Below, in pieces: positions 46,681 through 58,480 of a stretch of 64,000 nt of DNA. Each line of letters opens with the position of its first letter. Position 1 is the first letter of the stretch. Source of the DNA: Membranipora membranacea (lineage: Eukaryota > Bryozoa > Gymnolaemata > Cheilostomatida > Membraniporidae). The stretch is taken from positions 24,216,283 to 24,280,282 of the forward strand of contig OU612066.1 in assembly GCA_914767715.1 (NCBI GenBank), given 5' to 3'. Below the pieces are notes generated by a model that saw nothing but the letters and a program-made list of their open reading frames with translations, ran no database searches and was not told the DNA's origin. The position numbers and the translations under genes were made by a program.

Positions 46681-49027
46681 CGGTAGGTACGAAAAACCGA
46701 ACCACGAACTCACAAGCTACGAACCTTTAAAAAACCGAACCTTCAATGTGTCTGATAACATAATTTCGGCCAATGATGTTCTTTGTAACAAAAAGTCAAA
46801 ACTTTGATGAACAGTTATCCTCTCTTGCAATTTGGCAAATGGTAGAGGACAACTCCAATCCCAGCAGAGAGTTTGGGACATATGAGCAGGGAGAGTGGGA
46901 GGGGAGCAGGGAGTTTGTCCCCGACTGAACAAAGAAGGGGATTTTGTTCTAGAAGAGACACCAGGCTAGATCATGGCCTGAACGATTTCCAGATTGAGAC
47001 AGAGGTTCCGGAGAGCTGGGAGCCACCAAGTTCAAACTTAGTGATTATTACCATGGTGGTGCGACTGATCCTGGATAATTGAGTGATTATGCACAAATGC
47101 ACGCAGTGATGCTTTTACTTACTAAATGATGCTTGCAAATACTCTGTTTATGTGATCATTGCACTGTTTGAGTGATAAGGTGATCCAATCAGATAACATA
47201 TTATATGCGCATTCAAATAAAGGTAATGGTTCAGAGAAGAGACTGTTGATGGTGTTTATATGTGTATTCAATGAACTTATTTGTATATTATGGTGCCTGA
47301 AAAAGCGGCAAAATGAGAGGCAGAAAAAAAGGCCTGAGAGAATAGTAATGGCTCAGGTGGATTAATACTGAAGTGTGAGCATTCATGGCTGTGAATACAC
47401 GTGTGATGGTAGACCATTGGGGACATAAAGCAGTTCCTATCCAATCGTAGTGGCAATGTACGTTGTTAATGACAGTAAGCTAACTATCAAGCCATCACTG
47501 TTGCATAACAGCTATCACTAGGATTGTGCTGTGACTTCTGGTACTGCGTAACTAAAAAAACAGAAAATATCACATTCAAATTCAAAGAGAAGTGTTTGAT
47601 ATCATATGTCATGATATTATCAGTTAAAATCTAAAACTCAGTTTTTGCTCACTGCGCTCTACTCATAGCTTTAGGGCAGCATGAGTCAAGCTCCCTGTTT
47701 CTTCATTGCCGGTTAATATTATTTGCTTTTTTTATGGCTAGATGGTGACTGGTGAAGCTCACACCACATTACATTATCAATCATGCTCGACTGGGATAAA
47801 ATGAATAATATACCAATTAATTTTGGTACATACCTGACCCAACTTGCAGCTTAATTACTATGTAGTTGTTTTACACGAGGCCGTTTCAGAAGACTAGGAT
47901 ATTATCATTATCAGTTTAGTCCGGGCCACCACAGCTTGAACCTGACTTCGTTACACAGCTATGTTACAGCATGTTAGTCTGACCATCGGACCAAAATAAT
48001 TTTGTATTCTGTGGTACGAGTCAGAGAAATCAATAGCTGAGGTTGTAATGAGTAAGGGCCCGCATGGATATCTACAAACACAAGATTTCTTATGTTAGTT
48101 ATTACAGAATATGCAGATTAATATATAGTATTTGCCTAACCACTTTCATACTAGTAGGATCATTTCATAGATGATGAAGCCTGATCAAGCTAATGTAAAT
48201 TTCAGAGAGGCAACACTGATCTGATATCTCTTAGAGTAGCACAAAATGCTGTATGTGAGACCTAACAGTTAACAGTTATAGTTATATATATATAGTAAAT
48301 AAGCTCAATTTTTTATAGAAGAATTTTAATGTATATTAGAGGTCCTACTTTCCCCCTCATGCTTTGTTTGAAACCAAAGAACAGCCATGAACTTTCAAAA
48401 CAATATTTCAAGATAGGCCAACACCCATAGTACATACTTGTTAACTCTGTTGAGAGGTGATGATTCAGGAGGCAGCCTTCTGCTCCTCCTGTGACGAGTC
48501 AAAGGGGCTCCAATCTAATAAATAAGTGTGGTGTGTCCTCCATTACAGCCTTCTGTAGTAGCTCCACATACTTCCATCATTTGCAAACTTGCAGGAATAT
48601 ATATAGTCAAACCATTCCTCTCTCCAATGCAAAAGTTCATTTGGATTCATGATGACTAATTTGACAATGGCATCTACTTGGTGTGTACCAAACTGTGCCA
48701 TCTTGCTCTCCATAATTTTTCATCAAGTGACCTTGAGCTAGTGCACCTAGTTAGGGTCACACTGATCACGTGATATACTATTGCATGTATATATACTAAT
48801 AGTGTAATCTCGAAATCAGTGTGAGTTAGGGTGCAATGAGCTCTATTAAAAGTCAAAGTTTGATGTCTGTTATATTATTGGTCACTTATCAAAAACATGA
48901 CATTTCATTGGCTACTGACAATTTAAACTTTGAGCAAATTGATTTAAGCAGGAGAGGATAATCCTGAGTTCGGTTTTTCGAGGGTTCGTAGTTCGTGAGT
49001 TCGTGGTTCGGTTTTTCGTACCTACCC
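46681..49027. mobile_element. 2347-bp MULE-like element with 9-bp duplication, non-autonomous
   Basis: Terminal inverted repeats of about 60 bp start CGGTAGGTACGAAAAACCG on the left and GGGTAGGTACGAAAAACCG (reverse complement) on the right. Both continue through repeated CGAAC words. Flanked by an exact 9-bp duplication GTCTCAGAT (46672-46680 and 49028-49036). No long ORF or transposase motif is inside. Long TIRs with 9-bp duplication fit Mutator-like elements. The internal 2.2 kb is of unknown origin. Confidence 0.75.
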
Positions 49028-49530
49028 GTCTCAGATGAATATTCACTCACGTGCATGGTAGTCACACGGCTTTGCTATAAATTGTTATCTTTAGTTGAAA
49101 GCAGATTTACTCCAACTTCCAAGAGGTAAACTCGGGAAAGCTGACATTGAGTACGGAAGGAAATCAAGGAAGTTAGGCTTCACTGACGCTAAGGCAGTTG
49201 GGTAGATTAAGCTAAGGTTAGTAGCAGTATGTTGTTGAGATATTGATATGGTCCTACTCTACTCACTCTGTCTGTTGATACTGTGATGGTATGTAATTGT
49301 CATCAATTGCCTTTTTATCCGAGTTTTTTCTTTTCACTTTTAAATGATCCTCATTCCTCACCCACAACTATAATACCGTAATCCCTCACCTATAAGTCAC
49401 CGGACTTATAAGTGAATCACCCCCTCAGAAAAAATAAAAATGCTCCAGTTATAAGACACCCCACAGCTATAAGACACCCCACAGCTATAAGACACCCCAC
49501 AGCTATAAGACACTGTGTCTTATAAGTGAA

Positions 49531-49683
49531 TCATATCAGTAGTTGATGTTTGGAAGCTCTCCATCTTTGAATTAAGCGACTATTAATGTCCAATTCCCTT
49601 GCAGTCTTGTCAATGTTGTAATTCTTTTCAACTGTTCTCAATACTTCCAGTTTCTGCTGAGTGGTGTATGAGGTTCTTGACAT
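49531..49683 (-). pseudogene. N-terminal helix-turn-helix remnant of a pogo-type transposase (50 aa)
   Basis: Starts MSRTSYTTQQKLEVLRTVEK and continues through DKTARELDINSRLIQRWRAS to a stop. This pattern is the CENP-B/pogo N-terminal DNA-binding fold. The DDE domain is absent, so the element cannot encode its own transposase. Confidence 0.7.
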
Positions 49684-49800
49684 GTTTTATTTATTTTAAA
49701 AGACTGTGAGAGAGATATGATATGCTGATTGTTGAAAAATTTGAATTTTGTGGCAGACATTCACTCACTACAAATGAACTAAGTAGTTTTGGAAAAAAAA

Positions 49801-49871
49801 CTGCCCCAGTGGGTTTCGAACTCTCAACTTCATGTTTACAAGACGCACACTTTACCACTGAGCCATTCGGC
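49801..49871 (-). pseudogene. tRNA-Thr-like relic inside the pogo-like element
   Basis: Minus strand has an A box TGGCTCAGTGG, a loop CTTGTAA with TGT in the anticodon position and a B box GAGTTCGAAACCC. The acceptor stem (GCCGAAT with CTGGGGC) and the anticodon stem do not pair properly, so it is a decayed tRNA or SINE head. Confidence 0.5.
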
Positions 49872-50077
49872 TTCGACGTTGTAAGAGGATTTAGTCAAAG
49901 GTAAATATAAAAATGCTTCAAATGATAGTCGTGTCTATATGCTACTCTCTTACAGCCGCCTTCACTTATAAATCCGGATCTATAGGTGAGGGATTACGGT
50001 AATCTAAACCAACATGAACCATGGTTCGGAATAATTGGATGACATTTCACAAACATGCTCTAAATGTCTAGCTGGTG

Positions 50078-50188
50078 CTCAGACAGCTGAAATTGAAAGA
50101 TAGTGACATTGCTTAATCAAACATTCAATTTACGGAAAGTTGAATGTTTGATAATGTAATTCCACCTACTCAAATTGCAGCTGTCTGA
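50078..50188. repeat. Imperfect hairpin
   Basis: Outer arms TCAGACAGCTG and CAGCTGTCTGA; inner arms ATCAAACATTCAA and TTGAATGTTTGAT. It contains TGATAATGTAATTCCAC, close to a word beside the palindrome at 35630 (TGATAATGTAATGCCAC). Confidence 0.5.
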
Positions 50189-50270
50189 ATATCTATCTGC
50201 ATAAACCAGATCTACATGGCTTGATTTGCCTCATTTGTTTAATTACGTAGCAAGGCTGAAGATACAAGCT

Positions 50271-51838
50271 ATGGGCAGGCCTCCGATTCCTATCTGTGGG
50301 TATGGACAAGTACTGCTCTACAGGGAATGTGAATCATACCAAGAGTACGAAGCTTTGATGGACCTTTACCCAGAAATGATAGCAGTTACGAAAGGGACAT
50401 ATGCGAGAACCCATAAAACACAATATAGACTGATAAATAGCATGTGAGTATAGGCTAGCTCTCTATGCAGGTTGTATATGTTGCAGAGTGTTCAATTTAA
50501 ACTGATGGTTTCTTTTACACCCTGCTGGCCCTATAATAACCCCCCCCCCCCCGCACCTATCACCTTAAATCTATGGAACTTCCATAGTCGGCATCCTATA
50601 CCTCATATGATCAGGAGAGAATGACGGTAATACATAACTACGCCATAATCTGGTGTAAAATTTTACCCTCCACACAGTGTACAGGCTGTACTGATGATGG
50701 TCCCTTTTATTATTGTAACTCAAATGTGCCTTCAAGTCAACTTTGTTGCTGTTTGTAGAATATATGTTTGAATTGCCACAAACCAGTTTCATTTAAAGTT
50801 AACTGCTTTCTCATGTTTGCAGTAGTAAAACTAAATCTGTTGGCCTATATCTGAAATCATTAGGCCCAGGCGCAAACCTGATCAAAAATCTTCTTCATTG
50901 TGTGAGCACCTATGGTTTAACAATCACACCATACAGATTTGTAATGTTCCTTCAGCTGTCTAGTAAATAAATACAATTTCTTTTCTCCCAGAGTGAATTA
51001 TACAAATCACAACAAAGAAAAGTTTCTGACTCACTTCAGCAGAGAATCTTGGGCTACTCAGACTGCGGAGGAGAAGGCTATGCATCAATTCTCGAACTGT
51101 CCGGCATGTATGCTAACCCAACATCTAAATGTATATGCAACACTGAGAAGAAATGCAACTGCAATAAGGTGGAATCACTTCAGAAGCCTCGAACTTCAGA
51201 CTAGCCAAGCTGTCATTGCAAAGCATCACTCGATCATCCCATCTAGGAGCAGACAACCATCAGCAGTATCATCAAAACCTACCAAAGCAAGGGATCCGAT
51301 ACTTATGGTTAGAAAGTCTACGCTGCCACGAAAAGTAAAGAAGACTGTACAGGCCTCTCAGTCTAAGTCAATTCAAAAGAAACGCCCTGTCAAGAAGATC
51401 GAGTATCCCTCACAGCCCAGACAGAAAACTCCTCTTCCACCCACACAGCGTGAACTGGAGGCAATGAGGCGTGCTGAAAATGGCGAGCCGAAGGTGGTCC
51501 GAACCTACAGGAACGCGATCGATCCTAATCGCTTTAAGTTCGATAGACCTACAGTAAAGCAAGAGATAGTAAGTATGCTGGACTCTCGGGTCAAAATAAG
51601 CTGGATGGACATTGCGAGACGACACGAAGTTGTGATGGCCAATGGGAAGCCTGCTTTGCATGCCTATAGCGCTACAGTAATAAAAGCTTTTGCAATCAGC
51701 GAAGGCCTCATCAAACGGAGTGAGAAGCGTCGGGTGAGGAAAAGTAAACTGAGGATAGAGGAAGAGGAAAAGGAAGGGGAGGATGAGCCCACTGACATAA
51801 TTATAGAATTGCCAATGGAAGACGATAATTTGTTATAA
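50271..51838 (+). CDS. Unrecognised basic protein with acidic tail (339 aa)
   Basis: Exons 50271-50443 (donor GTGAGT) and 50992-51838 (acceptor TTTTCTCCCAG), phase 2, joining SI to VNYTNHN. The N-terminal part (MGRPPIPICGYGQVLLYREC) is compact. The middle is Lys/Arg/Ser-rich (RKSTLPRKVKKTVQ, KSIQKKRPVKK), nuclear-like. A predicted helical stretch, KQEIVSMLDSRVKISWMDIA followed by TVIKAFAISEGLIKRSEKRR, could be a helix-turn-helix. The C-terminus is acidic (EEEEKEGEDE). I recognise no family. The ATG follows an acceptor-like TTACGTAG, so a 5' non-coding or coding exon may precede it. Confidence 0.6.
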
Positions 51839-51974
51839 ATCAAACAACTTTACATTGCACTGTAGTCTGAACGATTAGACAATCACTGTGAATCGTGGCA
51901 TCAGAACATTTTTTGATAAATTTACTAGATAATATGAACTTGTTATGCCTTTCACCTTAGCCTATCGATAAACA

Positions 51975-52294
51975 GTACGGGTGTCAGTAAAAGCCTTGCT
52001 TGTGACACGACTAGCATACACCCTGTCCCCAACTGTGTGTACGGGTGTCAGTAAAAGCCTTACTTGTGACACGACTAGCATACACCCTGTCCCCAACTGT
52101 GTGTACAGGTGTCAGTAAAAGCCTTACTTGTGACACGACTAGCATACACCCTGTCCCCAACTGTGTGTACGGGTGTCAGTAAAAGCCTTACTTGTGACAC
52201 GACTAGCATACACCCTGTCCCCAACTGTGTGTACGGGTGTCAGTAAAAGCCTTGCTTGTGACACGACTAGCATACACCCTGTCCCCAACTGTAT
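51975..52294. repeat. 64-bp minisatellite, five copies
   Basis: Units start at 51975, 52039, 52103, 52167 and 52231, nearly identical (differences such as GCTTG/ACTTG and ACGGG/ACAGG). Each unit contains complementary words GGGTGT...ACACCC and GTGTCA...TGACAC, so each can fold. It lies in the 3' flank shared by two convergent genes. Confidence 0.9.
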
Positions 52295-52322
52295 TACCCC
52301 ATGTAGCTTTTATATTCTTATT

Positions 52323-55300
52323 CTAAATCTGCTTTTTCTTTGATATTTGTGAAATTCCCTGATGATGTATCCAGGAGCATTCGTCTTTGAGGTATTTTAG
52401 TAATAATATTAGTTGTCTCCTCACGTAAAAAGGCGGATAACTGACTGAATAATAGGAATACCAAATAGTTTGAGATCTTGCAAAAATAACCTGATGTGAA
52501 CCACTGAAATACAAAGCATGTGTATTTTGAGCACACATGCAGTCCGCCAATAAGTGTTTGTCGTTTCCGTCGCTTACCTGGGCCCATATTTGGTCTGTTT
52601 GTGTTCTCCGAAAATAAGCCATAAGGTTGGTGTGCGGCTCCTGTTCTGATTCTGTCGGATCTCTTACCACTGAAAAGTGTGTACGGACCTTTTAAGCTGC
52701 ATGTCTTGTTTAGCAACTCTTCGGTGAATGATTCAAACCCATATTGACCGGGCGGGAGATTAGAAGTTAGTACTTGCTGCGAAAATCCATGTCCTGCACC
52801 TAAAAAACCATAAGTAAAATGTTTATTGTTGTTAAAGCTTGTTGTACAATATACATCGCTTCGAGAATTAACACAGACCAATAAATGGTGGCGCGGCAGC
52901 GTTGTGCGCTATCACTGTTCTGATAAGGCTATTTTTACAGGGTTAGACTTAAAGGTTGGCTACCAGATTATACAGCACTGTAACACCTGCTTGTCTTAGC
53001 TAAATCAACACTGTATATACAGATATACTTGGCTAAGAATTACAAGTTTTGGCAAGCTCATATACTATACCAGCAAGTATCATTGTCTACTATGTCTTTG
53101 GTTTGAACTGAAAAATTGTTCATGGATTTACTAATTATCTTACTTGTGGCCATCCGTGACAATGCGGATGACTCATACTTTTTCTCTTTGTGTGAGTGAG
53201 TACCTACACCAGGTACAACCATAGATTTAAGCAGCTTGCAGTGATGGAGACGCCCTTTCTTCTCTTCATCCAATGGTTGATCTGATTTCGCTCGCCTTGC
53301 TCTGGCCAGACTTAGAGCACCTTGGTGACAACCTGTCATATCAAGTTAAAGTACTTGTTGTATTTATAACCTCAGGTAAAGCGGAGAGATATTTATAAAA
53401 CATATATTTGGCCCTTGTGGCATGAGGGGATACAACTCCAAATACAGACAATTTGTAAAAACTTGATCCGCGCAGGATGTTCGGGATATTTGTACCATTT
53501 GTGTTCAATCACCCTGGTATTCATATACCAATGCATTTCAAAGTTCTCATTCAAGAAGTTGTTGACATTGCTGTCCTGTATAGTTTAAGACAATAAACCT
53601 AAAAATTGACATGGAATACAACCTTTTAGATTTGGGATGACACCTGTTATTGGTTTGATATCATATCTCCCTGGTGCTTGGCCAGACAATGTAAACTTCT
53701 CCTGTTGTTTCAGCTTCATTTGTCCAGTCTTCAGTACCATATCACGATATTTGGTAGAACTCTAAAATAAAACAGTTATCTTGTTAAGATAGTAACAATC
53801 CAGCCTGCAAGTGCATGATAGCGGTTTCAACCAACATCTGGAGAAGAAGCAACTTTTTAGCAGTTGGTCACATCATGTGTTCTAGCTTGTATCTCCAAAA
53901 ATCTATGTCTCCGAGATAAGCTATCTAACTGTCATTAAGAAAACATACCTACAGACGACATGCAAAATTAGGTATCTCTATCATCGGTAAATTCCCAAGA
54001 AAGAGTAAAATAATAGCAGGAAGAAATGTTTGCATTTGCACGCTGGTTTGTAATAATATAATGTAGAAAGGGTGACCAAATGTTAGCTAGCTTTAAATTT
54101 AGCTATTTGAAACCTGTGTTAAATGGCGAACTTATCCTCTTGCAAATACTTAACTCTTCTGGTAGTGGTTGACAATGAAGTGCTACTACCAGCAGCAATC
54201 ACGACAAAGTTTGAGCATGAAATTATTGTTTGGGTATTAATGTTTGCCTAGCCAATATAACATGTTGCCGCTGTCAGCAAAATTTGATCATGTATGGCTC
54301 ATTTCCATTTTTTCCTTTTCTTTTTATTTTTATGCTTTCTCTAGCACATTAGGAAGAACATCTTTTTAATGATGAAGATTTTTGTCAGTAAATATTTAGA
54401 AAAATGTTTCTTACCAGCCATCCCTTATCCTCAACATACGTTTCTCCTTTCTTGCGTTCTCCTGAACAGCCAATCGGAGGTAACTTCTTATATAGATCAC
54501 CATCTTTAAAAGTATTTTTGTTCTTAAATCCAGCATCTCCTGCGATTTGTGGTAATTTGGCTTTTGGCTTAGTTAGCTTGGTGTCACCCCAGGGTTCGGC
54601 CGATTTCTGAAAGAGTCTAGGATGTGGACCAATTTGCTTGAACCTGCGACAAGAAAATCGAGCAAAGTTCCAATGCAATGTGATATCACTATCAGGACAA
54701 TCATATGTTACATACAAACAAGGGATTCTGTTGGACTTAGTTAACTGTCATGGGATATCCTGCTCCAAATTGCACTATGGTTATGCATTAATCAGAGAGG
54801 AAACAACTCAACCCAGGCATACATTTGAGAACCTGCTAATTTTATTATCATCTTGCGAAGACACATTAGCAAGCAGAAGCGATGGCCTGTCAAACTCAGA
54901 ATAGTGCTGCTGGGGATGAGGAAATGCACAGTAATTGGATCGGTATGGATTCAAAGGCTATCCTCAGCGCAATAGCGGCATTTTATATAAAGGTTCTTGA
55001 AATTTTACCAACACTCGCACTATTCGAAAGGGTATATTTGTCATTGTCACTTAATAAGAGTGCAAGTCACCAGGGCCACGATCATTCCCTTACATAGCAA
55101 GATGCTAAAATACAGTACCTTTTTGTGCTCACGTTGAACGGCGCACTGGAATAATCATCCAATGTTTTGCTGTCTTTCCACTGACTTTTCTGACGATTCT
55201 TATTTTTAGTTTTGAGAGCTATTTGTTTCTCTGCTCTGTACGATGGACGAGTCTCCACTTTGATTGTAATAGCATTCCCTCCATACCTCATACACATCGG

Positions 55301-57146
55301 ATCATTCTGTAAAAAAAGATTCAATATACAATGATGAGAGTTACACTCAAGGGTGCTGGGGGCCGAAACAATTAACCTTGAAAGTTCCCTCAGTGGGCTA
55401 ACCGATCGCACCATCTCACCCTCCCCAATAAGAGAATTGGTTGATGGCGCTATTTAACAAACCCGCTATACGCTACTCTGAGAGTGTACACTCATCCCAC
55501 AACCTCATTCCATTCCACCATTGCCATCATATGCAACACAGCGTCTGTGTTACAATATACAGTGCACTCCTCTCCATTCAAACTCCGACAACAAAAAAAG
55601 GTCCCTTTACCCAAATCTCAATGTGTTCTAATGTCACTTAATTCAGACTCTGCTTAATTCGCACAAAATTCGGTGGTCCCCCGAGATTTGCTGAAGTGAA
55701 ATGCACTGTATTTAGTACCCTTGAGGGATATTTAGAAGCTACAGCTTATTTAGCTAACACCAAATTTAGCTAGCTACGGTTCGATAAAGAGCAGAGGAAG
55801 TGTGAATGTTAGCTAACACTAAATTTCACTCCAAGGCAAACGTTTCCTCCTGTGAGTATTTTACTCCTACAGGGTATATCAGAAGTATAAATTGAATCAA
55901 TGCCAACAGTTTAAACCATTGTATAAAGTGCTCTGGGTAGATATATATGTTTATATTCAAGAATTGAAAGCTACTCCACCAAAGTTTTTTTCTCACAATT
56001 TTTGTCAAGGGGGCATAACTATATGTCATTTGAATTAATTAATATTATTGAAGCGTCATGTGAAACTGTGCAGCAACATGAGTTTAAAAGTATGAATAAT
56101 CACAATTGATCTAAATCTTAGAAGAAGACCTAACAGTAGAACAGCCCACCTTGACAAAAATATTTTTAACAATTTCACTTAATTTGTTTTACCATTTATT
56201 TTTTGTTGTGCATGGTCTCATATGTCCAAGTGACTTGATAAGTCAATAAAATTGATTCATTATGTTATATATATACTTACAGTGAAAGCATATTCCAGCT
56301 CTGAAATGCGTCCTGACAAATGGGATTTCACTGTGCTCAGGTGCTGTGATATCTAAAATGATGAGTGGTAGATTTTTACATGTTTGAATGCAGTAGAAAT
56401 GCCAGACCACAGAAGCTTGTGTACAGTGTGACTTTTGTTGTAGGATACCCAAATAAAAAATATATATATATCTGATTATTTTATCAATAACTATAATTTC
56501 TCACATATACTGATCGTTCGACTTTCGCTGTTATTGAGGACAACAAAGACCAGAGTTAGAACAAGTTTGTTCCCTCTGTGGTGGCGGAGGGATATTGTAA
56601 AAGTCGGGTGCCGAGTGACTTTAACTTTTGCAATGTCCCTCCGCCACCACAGAGGGAACAAACTTGTTCTCGACCCGAGTTAGAGGGGAGCAACTCCAAA
56701 TACAGGCAAATTGGATCCAACTTTATCTTGATCAGGATGATAGGGTTAATACGGCTATCAATAAGGAATCACCTGTTGGGATCTTTCTCGATATTCAATC
56801 GAACAATTTTTCATTTTAGCTCCATTTCATACTTCCATGTTTATTTATAGAGCAAACCAAGTACCTTGACTCAATCGATAAAAACTCAGCAAGAAAATAT
56901 TATAAGTCTATTGGTGAGTCCCTAAGTTGAATAAGTTTATGGTCTCATATGATTATATTAACAACCTGGTTAGCTAGTGCTAGTAAAGCTGAGGAGGTTA
57001 AAATCACTCACTTGCATCACAGTATTTCCAGGTCTACCATCGTGTGTCTTTGTCTTCCCACTGTGTGCCAGATGCATTGGTTGCGCACCATATGTGGATG
57101 GAGTTTTCTCCCTAGATTTTATACTTTTTCTATGGAATGAAGCCAT
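52323..57146 (-). CDS. PG-motif protein, probably ciliary STPG/LEXM-like (431 aa)
   Basis: Eight exons in transcription order: 57146-57012, 56352-56281, 55306-55119, 54643-54415, 53761-53623, 53332-53144, 52799-52578 and 52444-52323. All have GT-AG junctions and consistent phase (432 codons with stop). The protein begins MASFHRKSIKSREKTPSTYG, then ISQHLSTVKSHLSGRISELE (helical), FKQIGPHPRLFQKSAEPWGD, LPPIGCSGERKKGETY, SGQAPGRYDIKP, LPPGQYGFESFTEELL and SLKGPYTLFSGKRSDRI, ending with NMGPG and a basic tail. Spaced Pro-Gly-(x)-Tyr motifs with GPY/SGKR blocks recall STPG and LEXM-type microtubule-associated proteins of cilia and sperm tails. The structure is well supported; the family is from memory only. 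Confidence 0.7.
56558..56670. repeat. 113-bp hairpin in intron 1 of the STPG/LEXM-like gene
   Basis: Arms AGAACAAGTTTGTTCCCTCT and complement, continuing through GTGGTGGCGGAGGGA. About 35 bp of unpaired centre. Longer relative of the hairpin at 43291-43362. Confidence 0.75.
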
Positions 57147-58132
57147 TTTTGTGCGCATATGAGAGTTTGGGTGACACAAAAATGCTGCTGTCAATTGTTG
57201 GGCGCCTTCATGTCGCTGACTTGCGACAGCATTGATGCCATAAATGAATAACATAATGTACCACAATGTCGACCATCAATTAAACAATAGACTCCTCAAC
57301 AACCCTAAACCAATTCTATTGGTATTCAACTTAGCACAAAATGCCTAAGTATATAGCTCAATATCTTACTCTAACCAAAATCTCATTTTGCACAGATATA
57401 TTTGCTTTCTTTTTTTATTCTGGCAGAATAGCACCTATTTAATAGCCATGTTGTGAATCTGTTGCGCAGACTTCCCTTATGCTGGGGTTTCTGTGCTCGC
57501 CCCGAGCATTTCCTAGTGTGAATTCTGGTGACTTATTTTTCTAAGTATTCAAAGATAAACACTATTTTATACAAAAATGATGATGACCAATGATTACACA
57601 GTCGGCATCTAGTTCTCTGGTTATCATTTTTAAATTCTGCCTTAATTTTTACAGAGCTATATCTTCGACTTATCGGCTTGTGTGGGTGTTCTTCATGAGT
57701 GACCATCGGGACAGCTGTCACTCTACTCTTCGGACTATCTGGCGGAGCCCTTGCTTTTCTTGTATCTGCATTATTTACTATTATGTCAAATTCTTTTACT
57801 TGATTAAACTAATTTTATAGCATAAACAATAAAAAAAAAATTGACGACCACATCAATGCATTGAATCAATTATGTATATTACAACTCTCTTTTTTATTTT
57901 CTCGATTGAAAATAATTATAATGATGATAGCGTTGCCATATAAATTCAATTTCAGTTCATTTTAAGCAATGTGTGCCAGTTTTGTGATTTAATTATTGCA
58001 TTACATAAACAGTTATAATATCATGGAATAGTGACATAACAATTGGTGAAAATCAGTGGTCATGATTGTGCATTCTCTTAACTAGTAAATTACTAGGTTG
58101 TGCTTTTTCCGAACAAAAGCCTGATGATTCGT

Positions 58133-58445
58133 TTACGAGCAGACAACACACGTCAGCTGCCTGTCTGGTACATATGGAGGGCAATGGGCGATACGGCCAT
58201 GACCAGAACAATCGGGCTTGACGAAATAGAACAGAGCTCCATTAGAGTTGTCACTATTTCCAATGATGTACTCCGGTGAAGCATCCACACATTCATAAGT
58301 AGTAGGGTATCGGTTGCTCGCAGTACGGGCTGCCATCAGGTAACCTTCAAATAATAATCAACATATGAATAACTTATCATTAGTGCATGGGGAATCAGGC
58401 TAAAATTCCCCCCTTTATAGATCTTCATTCATCTTTATATTTTTA

Positions 58446-58480
<35 letters not shown>

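Larger units (their letters stand above)
49376..49999. mobile_element. 624-bp pogo-like (Tc1/mariner) element
   Basis: Terminal inverted repeats CCGTAATCCCTCACCTATA on both ends (19 bp), flanked by TA (49374-49375 and 50000-50001). Inside lie a short 18-bp tandem array (CCACAGCTATAAGACACC, 49455-49512), a minus-strand helix-turn-helix ORF and a tRNA-like segment. Deleted derivative of a pogo/Tigger-type transposon. Confidence 0.8.

Noticed and set aside
49801-49871. Functional tRNA-Thr
   Set aside because: A and B boxes and a TGT loop are present, but the acceptor and anticodon stems do not pair; recorded as a relic.
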